From contig NC_061800.1 of the NCBI RefSeq assembly GCF_021462225.1, forward strand, positions 10,759,002 to 10,823,001: a stretch of DNA of 64,000 nt, given 5' to 3'. The notes beneath the pieces are model-generated. The model was given only the letters and a program-made list of their open reading frames with translations. It did not search any database and was not told where the DNA came from. The position numbers and the translations under genes were made by a program. This stretch comes from Girardinichthys multiradiatus. Its lineage: Eukaryota; Chordata; Actinopteri; Cyprinodontiformes; Goodeidae. Shown piece by piece: positions 1 to 30,400 of the stretch (positions are counted from its first letter, which is position 1; each line of letters begins with the position of its first letter).

Positions 1-3000
1 ATGGATCCTTCTAGTTGACATGATGCCGCCAAAATGTTGCAGAACAAAAAAACAGACGGAGCAAATCTAAAAACACATTTGAATAAATATAGAGCTAAAC
101 CCAAAGCCTTGCATTCTGTCACCACATGCAACCTTTGTTTACTCTGTTGCAGTTTATCAGAGAAGTCCCCAGACATTAAGGCCAGCTTATCTGGTTTAAG
201 TGCAAACCTTCAAGCTTGAGAAAATCCAAGTTCATTTTTAAGTACTTTTATAGAGATGCAGTTTAATACATGTTGGCAAACTGCACAGAAGAGCAGGAAG
301 ATCATTTTATTGAAAAACAGTATAAAAAATATTTGGGGTCACATTTTTAGACTTTAGTTATTTTCGCTATATTTAGGTATTCAGTCTTTGCAGTCGGTTT
401 GTCTTTTTAAATTGAATAAGGACAAAAGAGGATTGATTTGTTTGTTCCCCAAAGGTGACCAACAGATCAGGAGATGTTTATTTTAATTGTGTTGATCTGT
501 TAACCTGCAGCTGAGACTTTCTGCAGAAGGAAAATGCTCTACCAAAGTTGCCATGGCAACAGACCCCTGTAAGAATCAAAACCTGGAAACAAATCCTTCA
601 TTGTTCAGGATTGAAAGACCAAGTTTCTGATTTGTTGAGAAGAACTTTCTAGGACCCATAGTAACCGCATATGACCGCAAACCACAGGAAGAGAACAGCA
701 CTTTTACAAGTAAATAATTTTCTGTATCTTCAGCCTTTTGTATAAAAAACTCCAACATAACACAGAGGAAAGTTTGCCATACAAAAATTGAATCTTTGTT
801 TTTTGGCACTACTGCTAACAATGAAACAAGCATAACATCACAGTCAACGGCAACTCTTTGTTCTTTAGTTCACCCAAAGAAAGATCCATTTCCTGTGGCA
901 GGGTACCATCATCTGCCTCCTATCATGCATACAGACGTAGCTAAAAGGTATTTTTTTCTGCTTTGCAATGAACACTTCATATCATGGAGACGTTTGGCTG
1001 TGGCTTCCTCCAGTTTGTGAACATAAAGACTTTAGCTGCTCAACTCAAAGAGTTCAGTCTTTATCACACTGGGCTGCATTTTAAAAACAATCAAGTACAA
1101 AACAGCAAAATTTCCTTCATTATAGAAATGTTCAACGTTACAATTGAGCTGATTAAAACAGTCCAATTTTTTCTATACCTGTATGTTAAAATAAGCACCA
1201 TTGCATTCCTGCAAGTGCTGTCAGTGGCTCCAACATCTGCCCGTTCCACCTGCAGCATGCTGAACTCAGTAGAGAAAATCTTGGAGGATCTAAACCCCTC
1301 TTTAGGAAGTATAAATATCAAGGTTGGAGGTTCTAAGTGTCGGAGTACAATTTTACCTTAAGTTATACATGTAGGCATCTCAGACCTTCCTTTACTCTGC
1401 AAAAACGTAGCTTTCTTTGGAGCTTATGAGAAATAATCGAGATAGAACAGCCACATTTTCACAACTAATGAAAAAAACAAACAGTGTTAATATATATTCA
1501 GCTGCAGTGCTAAACAGGTTTTCTTGGGTCGTCTGGTGGTTTACGTGTCATTAAATCAGTAAAGCACATAGTAGTGCACATGTCCCAGTTACTGGTATCA
1601 AGGTATGTCAAGGTTTTCTAAAGTTATTTTTTTCAAAACCACTAAAACTTTCAAGCTACTCCTGTTTAAATAGCTTTTAATAAGAGACCAGAGAAAGTGC
1701 TGGAATGGCTTTAGTTTTCTTCAGCTGGTTGGACTACAGAAAAATTCCCTTCTGAGGCGCCCAGCAACTGGTAACTTGGATGTGACGTTATTCCCAGATC
1801 TGGGTTCCAACGTCAGAGGTAAATGAAGCTTATAATTATTCAACTATCTGTATGAGAAACTACTGAGCATGCATCAGAGAACAGAGCTCTCTTAACATGC
1901 TGCAAGACCTTCCTGTGCACAGTATGAGGTTAGAAAGGAAACCCAAACCCAACATTATTCCATCCACCTGTACGAACAGCTACAGATTCATTCAGTATGA
2001 CTCGATCATCACAAGGTCTGCTCAGAACAAAAGAGGTAATTCATTTGAACTCACCAGACACGCTGTAATCCACCTCATACACGACAGTCTGCCTCTAAAG
2101 TTTTCTGCATAAATTGACTCTTACCCCCAGCTGCCACCAGGGGTCACCAAACAGCACCGATTCCAATCTCAACTCAGGTGTGTGTTTTGAGAAATGTCAA
2201 TTATAGCTCTAAAAACTTGTGACCGTAAAACAATCCAAACAGACCTTCTGAGGGCTCCTCCTTGTTCATATTGATGAATGAATATGGCAGTTATAACAGA
2301 ATATCCAAAAGCAATGATCCTCCAAGATTTGAATTCCAGCTCTAAACATGGGTCTACAGCAACATTAAGGGATAAAATACAAAACCTGAGCATTCAGAAT
2401 GATCCCAAGTTGAAGAAAAATTAAAAATGGGTTCATACTGGAGAGATTTCATCGCACTCCTGCTCTACAGAGGAAAAGACAGACGACCTCCTGTGTTTCA
2501 ATCGACATAAAATTGGATTTCATTTTAATTAAATGAGTATCCTGTTCCCTGAATCATGAGGACATGTTTACATGCACTGGAAAAATCTCAAGTTTAGAGT
2601 GACCCCATGTTACGTTCCATTTGTACTCGTCAGTCGGACTATTTAATGTTCCAACCCAGAAAATGAACTGGAACCCACCCGGGATCCACGTACTTGCCAG
2701 GTCTGAACAGAGCCTAAACTCGAAATGTTATTGAGAAAATTCGATTAACTTGATGATAGAAATCTGTCATTATTTTCCTGTAATTAAAAATATTTTCTTA
2801 AAAATTATTCTGTATATTTACATTAATATAAATGTATTGCAGCCTTGAAAAGAGGAGTAGAGGTTTATAACATGCACATCCCCACTACAAAATAAACGTA
2901 CTCAGTGCTCAGCCAAAGAAAGATGGTTCCCCTTGTTAGGAACAGTTTACCTGCAAGTAACGACATAAGCTGCCACATTTAAATAACTGTACCTCTTCCA

Positions 3001-3442
3001 GCCAGTGATAACCGTCTGCAGGCAGAGAAGTATGTCAGGGATCTACCACCTTTACACTCTGATTACAGTGACCAGGGCTCTCAGTTCCATGAAGGCTGAC
3101 TAGTTTTGGAGTGCATGTAAACACACCCTTCTGCAGCACAGTACTGAGAGATGCAGACACAGTTTTATTATCAGAAAAAACAAAAAAAAAGAAACAAGAG
3201 CAAAGATCCTGAGAGGAAAAAAGTGGGAGTAGGTGGAAATAAGGTTAGGAATGAAGGAAGAGTGAGTCAAGGATGTAAAAAGAATGTTTTCCCAGCTTGA
3301 GGTTAAAAGGATGAAAAACCAAAAACAGAAGAAAAACAAGGAGGAAAGAGGTGTATCATCAAGTCCTCTGAGGGCTACAGTACAGTAGCTTTAGCTACCT
3401 TATTGTGAATGTGTGTGTGTGTTTGTTCATATGTGTGTTTTA
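1..3442. other. 3' flank of lmln, no gene recognised
   Basis: I see no exon or protein family in this AT-rich stretch. It lies downstream of the lmln stop codon, so at least its right part should be lmln 3' UTR. On the minus strand a possible polyadenylation signal (AATAAA, plus-strand TTTATT) lies at about 3164-3169. The open frames here are short and look random. Confidence 0.5.
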
Positions 3443-20059
<16,617 letters not shown>

Positions 20060-21339
20060 CCTCTGACGAGCACGATAAGCAGGGCTGAACAGCCCGAAGC
20101 AATCACAACCTCCGCCGGTCTCCGTCCGGTCCCCACGGCGCTCGTTTCATTCATCACTTGCGAGGTGAATCTAAACACGATACCATCCTGCAATAACGAT
20201 CGATGTTTAGGCAATTATTTTTTGAGAACAGTCTGTAACGCCGACCGGTTTGAAGGCTTTGACAGAAGCTGAGGGTTCTGGTTTGTTGCTCCCGAGTCAG
20301 CTGAGAGGAGGACCGACGCTCCGAAGATCGTGTACGAAACAGGATGTACCACTCCATTAAAATAATGTTAACAGCACAAGGGAGCGCGACAGTCCTACAA
20401 AGATCGTCTCTAGTTACGATCAGTTAGCGCTGAAAAACATGACATTCGTTAGCGGGTCCTGAAGGATGCGCATAATTAGAAAAACACTTGCATGCATGAA
20501 GATAATATTATTCAGACTTACCTGCAAGAATTAAAAAACAAACAAATGCATTATTAAAGAATGAATCTTTATTCACCCATTTATTAACGGTATTCTGAGT
20601 TAAAACTTCAAACAATATAAAAATATTGTGATGTCTGTTTATTCCTCATTGACCAATGTGAGCTTACAGACATTTATGGACAGTGTCACTAATCCATGCA
20701 GTTTGACAGAGCCATCAGTTCCACTACAATAGCTGTAGATCTGTCGGCATACTTCAGCTTTGAAAAAATAAAAAGACAGTAAAAGTAACTCACATTACTT
20801 TACAATTTTAGCAAGCAAGTAAAGTGATTCTACAGGTTTTCTGTTAAATTCATTTCCAAACTCTGGCTAGGCCACTCAAAAACGTGAATTTTCATCTCGT
20901 TCTTTTGATGATTCTTTTGCGTTCTTTTTTTATGCTCGGATATACAGTGTTGCTTAAAAATGGAATCCCTCTTCATCTTCAGGTTTCTAGTAGGTCCTGT
21001 TGTATAGTCTGAGAAGACTTACATTTTTAAATTTTGTGCCCGTCACAAGTTTTTTCATACAGTTACAACTGCAAGTGTTTTGGGGTATGTGTCTAACAGC
21101 TTTGCCATCTAAGGACTGAATTTTTTTCCCATTCTTTGCAAAATGGTTGAAGCTCAGTCAGAGTGAGAAGAGTATGAAACACACTTTCACTGTGTGTTTT
21201 GTACTCAAGTAAAAGAATTTCAAAAAGGTTTAGCAGTGAGTTTTTTTGTATGTTTTTTTTTACCTTTCCTCCAGAATCACATTCGTGAGGTCAGTAGCTG
21301 ATGTTGGCCTAGAAGCCCTGGGAGGCCAGTTGGGTTCAT

Positions 21340-21480
21340 TCACACTAAACTCAGGGCTACATTGTAACCTACCATCGTCATTGTATGAATGTGGGTATGA
21401 ATGGGTGGATGATTGTAGTGTAAAGCACTTTGGGGTCTCTGGGGACTTGAGCGCTATACAAGTGCAGGCCATTTACCATT
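21340..21480 (+). repeat. interspersed repeat with AAAGCACTTTGGGGTC core
   Basis: Segment with GAATGGGTGGATGATTGTAG, then AAAGCACTTTGGGGTC and CGCTATACAAGTGCAGGCCA. This 3' module is widespread in teleost genomes and a diverged copy is at about 4290-4445. Its class is not clear to me. Confidence 0.55.
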
Positions 21481-21539
21481 TAAACGCGCTAATCCATGTG
21501 TTTCTGGACCTTGCTTTGCACACTGGTGCAGTCATGTTG

Positions 21540-22292
21540 GAAGCTGAAGTTGTAAGGGTTCCTTTTACTGGAACTAAAGAGCTGAGTCCAACTCCTGAAA
21601 AACAGCCCCACGCCACCAGTGGCAGCATGCTTTACATCAGAGCATTCAACACTTTTGTACTGCATTGTACTTGGTGAAATAAGGCTTAGATTCAACTGCT
21701 CAGCCATGGAGATCTATTCCCTGAAGCTCTCTATCTAATGTTTTTGGGCTGATCTGAAGGCTACGTGAAGGTAGCTGGTCTGCAGAAAGTTGGAGACCTC
21801 TACTCACCTTATTGTCTGCTGACCTTGCTCTGACATTTTCTGTGGGATACCATTTACTGGCTCAGTTGCTGTCATTCTCATTGGCTTTCACTTTGGTAAA
21901 ATATCACTATTGCCTGTGGAATATTTAGTAGTGAGGAATGTTCACAACTGGACTCATTTAACAGGTAGCATCATGGTACCATGCTAGAATTCACTGAGCT
22001 CCTGAGAGTGACCCATTCTTTCACAAATGTTTGTAGAATTAGTCTTCATGTCTAGGTGCTGGATTCTATTTCTACAATATAATGCACGATGAACACTCTT
22101 AGACCTAGAGAACAATCTAACAACAGCAAAAAAAAAAAAACAAAAAAAAAAACACAAACCAAAGAAAAGTTTACCCCAAACAGCTTTTTTTTTTATACAA
22201 TGAGTATTTTTAGTTAATAGATCAGTTTATTTTTTTAATTAGACCTTCGATAACTTTCTTTTTACCCTGTAAATGTTATAAACAACAAACAA
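21540..22292. repeat. degraded interspersed repeat; right half copied at 42.8 kb
   Basis: Sequence from about 21540 looks like one old non-autonomous DNA element. The part 21924-22292 recurs almost unchanged at 42845-43197, including the A runs, apart from an 11 bp deletion and small differences. Confidence 0.6.
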
Positions 22293-22293
22293 T

Positions 22294-22568
22294 GTTGGAC
22301 AATGAAACTGAAACATCTGTCATTTTAGTGTGGGGTGTTTTGGAGGAGCGAGTCAGGAAACGTTTTCCTCCACCAGTATCACGTAGTGACCTGGTCACTA
22401 TCCTGCAAGAAGAATGGCTTAAAATCCCTCTGACCACTGTGCAGGACTTGTATATGTCATTCCCAAGACGAATTGACGCTGTATTGGCCGCAAAAGGAGG
22501 CCCTACACCATACTAATAAATTATTGTGGTCTAAAACCAAGTGTTTCAGTTTCATTGTCCAACCCCTG
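22294..22568 (+). mobile_element. internally deleted Tc1, family C
   Basis: About 275 bp. Left end TTGGACAATGAAACTGAAAC, then a direct jump to the C-terminal transposase codons ([15 protein letters not shown] through KGGPTPY), and an intact right tip ending CCAACCCCTG before TA. The jump point shares GTGTGG/GGTGT microhomology with the full element at 43.2-44.5 kb. Confidence 0.85.
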
Positions 22569-23344
22569 TATATAATAATTGATTTGGAAAATATCTCCAA
22601 TAATCAGTTTAGAAAATGACTTCCACAGGTCAGGAAGGAGTTGGTCCCCCTGTTTGTTGACACATTTAAGTTATAGCCATTAAAATCAACCATTGTTAAT
22701 AATGGCAGAAAGAAAAGGAGACCAGCTCCAACCAGATGAATAGTTTCCACACAACTAAGTATCTGTGTATACATCTGCCAGCAGATCTATGGTGCATTTT
22801 GTGGCCACAAATAAAAGACACAGTGACTCCTTATTACCACAATTTTTCCACTGAGTAAGAGTTGCTGCATTTACTTAGATTAAGAAATCTTTACAAAGCA
22901 AGCATGTAACTTAGTATTCAAAGAAGAAATAGGAACCACTTTGACTTTGGCCAAAAGCTGGGATGAAACCCAAAGTCCAGTTTAGGTGGGTGGGGTTCAC
23001 ATAATAACAACAGTGGTTGGGTTCAGGCCTCTGATTCAAAAGACAGGAAGAACCCGACTTCAGGTATTTATGCTTAAATCATTCTAAACTGTAGTAATGC
23101 TGGTGAGTTGGTGAGCTTGTGAAAAGCAGCTCCCTCTGCAGGACAACGGTCTAAAGGCAACCACAGGAGGGGAGGCAGCCAAGTTAAATCCTGATCTACC
23201 TACTTTTAGTTGGGTACAATTTATTTATGAGACACAGGATTCACTTTATTGAAACCAGAAGCTTAAGCTTATTACAAATGTGAGGTTTGTTTGGAATAAC
23301 AGGCTGCCATAGTTTTTTTTATATTTAAATTCACAATCAGAGAG

Positions 23345-24275
23345 CTGATGGAAAAGTCATAGAATTGAAAGTCTTCACACCCATTCACTTTTTCCACATG
23401 TTAAAGACTCATTCTAAAACCAATCAGATTTTTTTTTTCCTTTAAAAAATGAAACAAAGAAGTAAGTATTGTGAAAACATGCTTTCAGACATTTTAGTAA
23501 ATTTCTTAAAATGTTTGCATTTAAAAATAATGGGTACATAAGTATTCCCACCAATGGCTTTATAGTTTGTGGAAGCAACGTTGGAAGCAATGACAGCCTC
23601 AAGTCTACTTGGGAATGTCTCTATAAGCTTGGTACACCTGGGTATTTACTCCCATTCTTCTCTGCAGATCCTCTCAAGCTCCATCAGGTAGGATGGGCAG
23701 CGTCAGTTAGCCACTTTTAAGTCTTTCCAGAGAAGTCCAGGCATTGGCCAGGCCACTCAAGGACATGCACTGACTGCTCCTGAAGCCACTCCTTAGTTCT
23801 TTTGATTGTGTGCTTTGGGTCATTTTGGTGCTAGAAGACAAATTGTTGCATTAGTGTGAGTTCTACAGTCCTCTGGAGCAGGGTTTTTTTGCAGTCTTAC
23901 CTTCTGTCTTACCTTCTATGCAGCCTAGTCACCCACCTCATGCTGCAGAAAACCATCCCCACAGCATGAAGCAATCACCACCATGCTTGATATTAGGAAC
24001 AGTGGTAGCCAGGTGATGAGCAGTGCCTGTTTATCTCCAAGTAAACTTTGAGTTCAGACCAAAATGTTCTCTTATGGTTAATTAGAGTAGAGAACGTTTT
24101 TTCTTCTGGCATGACCATTTCTAAGATGTGTTTGAAAAAAACTTTGCATCATTGGTTTTTGCTCCAATATGCACCTCCAACTGTGAAATATTGTCCTAAA
24201 AAAATATTTATTTTAGAATAAATCTGTGACATAAAGTAGGGAAAAAGTGAAGGGGAGTGAATACTTACTGGTGGA
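23345..24275 (-). mobile_element. degraded Tc1-like transposon, antisense
   Basis: Ends read TCACACCCATTCACTTTTTC (left) and GTGAAGGGGAGTGAATACTT (right), an inverted pair. The interior on the minus strand has remnants of transposase (for example around GGCCAGGCCACTCAAGGACA and CATGGTGGTG complement at 23978-23987). No open frame survives. Lies just downstream of the tgfbr2 stop. Confidence 0.65.
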
Positions 24276-24463
24276 GATGTATGCAGCATCTTGTAATCCT
24301 CATGCTGTGGAATTTTTCCACCATATCCGTTCAAATCTATGGCAGCCTGACTTAGCTGGAAATTATATTGTGATTTATTTTTGGACTCTGAGTTTCACCT
24401 TTCCTTCTCTTCTTTCACCTGCCAAACTCTCTCCTCATCTCCCTCCCTAACATCCTCACCATA

Positions 24464-24583
24464 TTACCACTCCTCACCCCGCTGCAGGGCGTTAAGGCGC
24501 TCCCCCACACAGTGAACTGTTAATCTGGCCTCTGGGTCATGATCCCAGCACTCTGTGATGGTAGAACAGAAGACATTCATTCC
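24464..24583 (-). CDS. tgfbr2: tgfbr2 coding exon 8: C-lobe end and stop
   Basis: Encodes residues 504-542: [16 protein letters not shown], then [15 protein letters not shown] and TAA at 24464-24466. A GTGAGG inside the last codons (CGGG|GTGAGG) could act as a donor to an unseen exon, so the true C-terminus is uncertain. Confidence 0.85.
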   Translation of the reverse strand, partial: GMNVFCSTITECWDHDPEARLTVHCVGERLNALQRGEEW

Positions 24584-25650
24584 CTGAAGGACACAAAAGC
24601 AAAGTTAAACATCAGAGGCACTAAACAGACTGAGGGCAACATTAAGGGTTCAGGGTAAACTAACACATAATTGATTCCAGTGAATAAGTAATAGATACAA
24701 TAATATGACAGGATTTTCTCCTGACTATAACAACAGAACATGGCTTTTTGTTGTTTATTGTTTGATTTTGCTTCTTTTTTTTTTGTAAGTTTTATTAAGA
24801 TCATTTGAGATTTCAACCTTGGTAAAATAGTGTTGCTTTATTTGTTCTCTTAAAGTAATCATAGACTCCCTTTTTGAAATGTGTTATATTATTATATAAC
24901 AATATAATATATGTTATATTTTGCTTTACCCAGTTGCAATATCTTTATATTTTTGTGGGTGTTGATGTCTTGGGGGACATTTTTTTTGTAGTGGTGAGGA
25001 AATATGTTTATTTAAAGTCATAGATCCCAAGACTCACTCTGAAGTCATGTTCGATTTGTCCAGATTTTCTGTCTCTTTTGCACTCGATTTTGGGAAAGAC
25101 TGAAGTAGGCAATAATTAAATAAAATATCTAATGTATTGTAACTATAAAAAAACATTTATAGTTACAATACATTAAGTGGCTTTGAAGTTTTCATATACG
25201 AACAATATTTTACAATATAATTAAAATCTTGCTGAATTAAAAGAAAGGCAAATGTGATGAAATACAGAAATTGTGTCTTTATAATAACTGCAGGGTGTGC
25301 TAGATTCTGGCAGTGATTGTGTGTTTGTCCAAAATGCTGCAGTGTGTTTCAGGTTGGATTGGACCTGGTGCTGTGTCCACGTTGGTGGGATGTCCGGCCG
25401 CCCTCTGTCCCTCAGAACCAGGTCCCTCATGCTGTCTACGGAGGGCTGCTCGCAGACTTTGAAGCCAAACGCTGGCTCATAGCTCTTCACCTCTGTAGCA
25501 GAACAAATGTTGATTAGGAAGTCTCTTTAACAATGGGAAGGTTGTAACCTATAAATTAAACTACTTTATTGTGTCCGACTTAATGAATACATTTTCACCT
25601 TGATACATGTCGTAGTACATGTTTAGCTTAAGAATATAATAAATGCACAT

Positions 25651-25685
<35 letters not shown>

Positions 25686-25697
25686 TACATACATACA

Positions 25698-25733
<36 letters not shown>

Positions 25734-27354
25734 TGTATATATATAGAGTACAGACCAAAAGTTTGGACACACCTTCTCATTCAAAGAGTTGTCTTTATTT
25801 TTATGACTATGAATGAATATTGTAGCTTCACACTGAAGGCATCAGAACTATGAATTAACACATCTGGAATTATATACTGAACGAAAAAGTGTGAAACAAC
25901 TGAAAATATGTCTTATATTCTAGGTTCTTCAAAGTAGCCACGTTTTGCTTTGATTACACTCTTGGCATTCTGTTGATGAGCTTCAAGAGGTAGTCACCTG
26001 AAATGGTTTTCACTTCACAGGTGTGCCCTGTCAGGTTTAATAAGTGGGATTTCAAGCCTTATAAATTGGGTTGGGACCATCAGTTGTGTTGTGCAGGAGG
26101 TGGATACAGTACACAGCTGATAGTCCTACTGAATAAACTGTTAGAATTTGTATTATGGCAAGAAAAAAACAGCTAAGTAAAGAAAAACGAGTGGCCATCA
26201 TTACTTTATGAAATGAAGGTCAGCCAATCTGAACAATTGGGAAAACCTTGAAAGTGTCCCCAAGTGCAGTCGCAAAAACCATCAAGCGCTACAAAGAAAC
26301 TGGCTCACATGAGGACCGCCCCAGGAAAGGAAGACCAAGAGTCACTTCTGCTGCGGACAATAAGTTCATCCGAGTCACCAGCCTCAGAAATCGCAGGTTA
26401 ACAGCAGCTCAGATTAGAGAACAGGTCAATGCCACACAGAGTTCTAGCAGCAGACACATCTCTAGAACAACTGTTAAGTGGAGACTGTGTGAATCAGGCC
26501 TTCATGGTAAAATAGCTGCTAGGAAACCACTGCTGAGGACAGGCAACAAGAAGAAGAGACTTGTTTGGGCTAAAGAAGACAAGGAATGGACATTAGACCA
26601 GTGGAAATCTGTGCTTTGGTCTGATGAGTCCAAGTTTGAGATCTTTGGTTCCAACCACCATGTCTTTGTGCGGCGCAGAAGAGGTGAACGGATAGACTCT
26701 ACATGCCTGGTTCCCACCGTGAAACATGGAGGAGGAGGTGTGATGGTGTGGGGGTGCTTTGCTGGTGACACTGTTGGGGATTTATTCAAAATTTAAGGCA
26801 TACTGAACCAGCATGGCTACCACAGCATCTTACAGCGGCATGCTATTCCATCCGGTTTGCGTTTAGTTGGACCATCATTTATTTTTCAACAGGACAATGA
26901 CCCTAAACACACCTCCAGGCTGTGTAAGGGCTATTTGACCAAGAAGGAGAGTGATGGGGTGCTGCGCCAGATGACTTGGCCTCCACAGTCACCGGACCTG
27001 AACCCAATTAAGATGGTTTGGGGTGAGCTGGACCGCAGAGTGAAGGCAAAAGGGCCAACAAGTGCTAAGCATCTCTGGGAACTCCTTCAAGACTGTTGGA
27101 AAACCATTTCAGGTGACTACCTCTTGAAGCTCATCAACAGAATGCCAAGAGTGTGCAGAGCAGTAATCAAAGCAAAAGGTGACTACTTTGAAGAACCTAG
27201 AATATAAGACATATTTTCAGTTGTTTCACATTTTTTTGTCCAGTATATAATTCCACATGTGTTAATTTATAGTTTTGATGCCTTCAGTGTGAAGCTACAA
27301 TATTCATAGTCATGAAAATAAAGACAACTCTTTGACTGAGAAGGTGTGTCCAAA

Positions 27355-27408
<54 letters not shown>

Positions 27409-30400
27409 CACACACAACCATAGGTAATCTCTTACCTCCAATGACCTCACACCGAGAGGCCATCTCCCAAAGGAGCATAGCCATGGAGTACACATCCATC
27501 TGTTTAAAGGCCTCAAGATCTTCTAGGTTCACTCTGGACTCGAGTACCTCAGGTGCCATGTATCGAGCTGTTCCCACCTGGATAACAACATTGAGTCTAA
27601 ACGATTCACCTGCACAACATATGATGGAATGAAATTTTTGTTAACCTAGACAAATAAGCCTCACTTATAAGGTGTTTCCTACTCCAGAGGAGGTAGATAC
27701 TCTTCCAATCAATAAGGGAATGGTCTGTGGTGAAATTGTACTTTTTTGAGTACAAGATTTGTAGTTTTTGTTTATTTTTTATATTAATTAAGATTTTTAT
27801 AATTCTTTGTTCATAATGGGAAAGTAAAAATACCCATCTAAACCAGAGTAAGACCCAAGACATTAAAAATCAGTCAGAACTAGGATGGTCACTGTCAGGT
27901 TGAAGGATGGTGTTGTTTGCTGTATCATGAACAGAATCATGGGAGTTACCTGAGTGTCTCATGCATGCACAAAACCTCTTTGGGGAGATCGTGGTGGTTT
28001 CATTATAGTAGAGGCAGCGTACAACGGACTTGGGTGTGACAGCTAGGTGCCTGGTAGCAAGTTATGCATTTTGCAGGATATATAACCACTCACACTCTCA
28101 TGGCTTGGTCATCAGACAATTTAAAGAATGAGTACCCACGGCTATAACCTCATCACCCGTTATTGTAACACTATTGGTACTGAGGCTGCTCTGACCTTAA
28201 CCAAAAAGATTTCACTAAGCAGCTGAAACAATCTATCCACTATCTCCACACTAATAAATACAGTGCCATGATCAGGCACCTCGCAGACAGAGTTTTGTAT
28301 GTGGCTACCATCTGGTGAGAAACAGACACCTACAAATTGTGCACATGGTTATGGAGAGACCGAGAGAATTCTTTGCAGTTTAAAGGCAAAATCTCATTTT
28401 CAGGCTGAAACCAATTCTACAGAAATTTTCCATAGTGTCAGGATCTGGGTTGTTTCAGACTGTGCTGGAGCTCTCAGGTGTGCTGGGTGACAGGTGCAAC
28501 TTGTTCCACTGATTACTAGGAGGAGTACAGGTCCTTCTCAAAATATTAGCATATTGTGATAAAGTTCATTATTTTCCATAATGTAATGATGAAAATTTAA
28601 CATTCATATATTTTAGATTCATTGCACACTAACTGAAATATTTCAGGTCTTTTATTGTCTTAATACGGATGATTTTGGCATACAGCTCATGAAAACCCAA
28701 AATTCCTATCTCACAAAATTAACATATTTCATCCGACCAATAAAAGAAAAGTGTTTTTAATACAAAAAACGTCAACCTTCAAATAATCATGTACAGTTAT
28801 GCACTCAATACTTGGTCGGGAATCCTTTTGCAGAAATGACTGCTTCAATGCGGCGTGGCATGGAGGCAATCAGCCTGTGGCACTGCTGAGGTCTTATGGA
28901 GGCCCAGGATGCTTCAATAGCGGCCTTTAGCTCATCCAGAGTGTTGGGTCTTGAGTCTCTCAACGTTCTCTTCACAATATCCCACAGATTCTCTATGGGG
29001 TTCAGGTCAGGAGAGTTGGCAGGCCAATTGAGCACAGTGATACCATGGTCAGTAAACCATTTACCAGTGGTTTTGGCACTGTGAGCAGGTGCCAGGTCGT
29101 GCTGAAAAATGAAATCTTCATCTCCATAAAGCTTTTCAGCAGATGGAAGCATGAAGTGCTCCAAAATCTCCTGATAGCTAGCTGCATTGACCCTGCCCTT
29201 GATAAAACACAGTGGACCAACACCAGCAGCTGACACGGCACCTCAGACCATCACTGACTGTGGGTACTTGACACTGGACTTCTGGCATTTTGGCATTTCC
29301 TTCTCCCCAGTCTTCCTCCAGACTCTGGCACCTTGATTTCCGAATGACATGCAGAATTTGCTTTCATCCGAAAAAAGTACTTTGGACCACTGAGCAACAG
29401 TCCAGTGCTGCTTCTCTGTAGCCCAGGTCAGGCGCTTCTGCCGCTGTTTCTGATTCAAAAGTGGCTTGACCTGGGGAATGCGGCACCTGTAGCCCATTTC
29501 CTGCACACGCCTGTGCACAGTGGCTCTGGATGTTTCTACTCCAGACTCAGTCCACTGCTTCCACAGGTCCCCCCCAAGGTCTGGAATCGGCCCTTCTCCA
29601 CAATCTTCCTCAGGGTCCGGTCACCTCTTCTCGTTGTGCAGCGTTTTCTGCCACACGTTTTCCTTCCCACAGACTTCCCACTGAGGTGCCTTGATACAGC
29701 ACTCTGGGAACAGCCTATTGGTTCAGAAATTTCTTTCTGTGTCTTACCCTCTTGCTTGAGGGTGTCAATAGTGGCCTTCTGGACAGCAGTCAGGTCGGCA
29801 GTCTTACCCATGATTTGGGTTTTGAGTGATGAACCATGCTGGGAGTTTTAAAGGTCTCAGGAATCTTTTGCCGGTGTTTAGAGTTAACTCGTTGATTCAG
29901 ATGATTAGGTTCATAGCTCGTTTAGAGACCCTTTTAATGATATGCTAATTTTGTGAGATAGGAATTTTGGGTTTTCATGAGCTGTATGCCAAAATCATCC
30001 GTATTAAGACAATAAAAGACCTGAAATATATCAGTTAGTGTGCAATGAATCTAAAATATATGAATGTTAAATTTTCATCATGACATTATGGAAAATAATG
30101 AACTTTATCACAATATGCTAATATTTTGAGAAGGACCTGTACTTAACCAAGAGGCTGCCAGCACTTCAATGCGAGAGTGTTTTGCCATCAGTGATTTTGA
30201 AAGCCTATGCTTTGGATCTATGTCACTGAGTTTCTGACTTTGTTTCTGGAAGTTATTCTGGATGATCAAGCCTATCTTCATTCTGAGGATTCCTATCCTG
30301 TCATCTGCCTTTGTTTGGATTCGTATCAAGCTGGCAGCTTCTTGTCCTCTCCGTCTTCTGAGCAGAGCCACAAGCGTACCCTGTCCACCCTCCAACGTAA

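Larger units (their letters stand above)
20060..24463. other. gap between lmln and tgfbr2, filled by repeats
   Basis: Contains the GC-rich start region of lmln (20060-20400), then AT-rich sequence and degraded repeats. The right end must hold the 3' UTR of tgfbr2; a possible polyadenylation signal on the minus strand is at 24374-24379. I see no additional exon. Confidence 0.55.

Noticed and set aside
25650..25740. CRISPR-like regular repeats
   Set aside because: They are tandem microsatellite units without spacers, and the genome is eukaryotic.
25561..25770. A repetitive [13 protein letters not shown] protein
   Set aside because: It is translation of the compound CATA/AC microsatellite.
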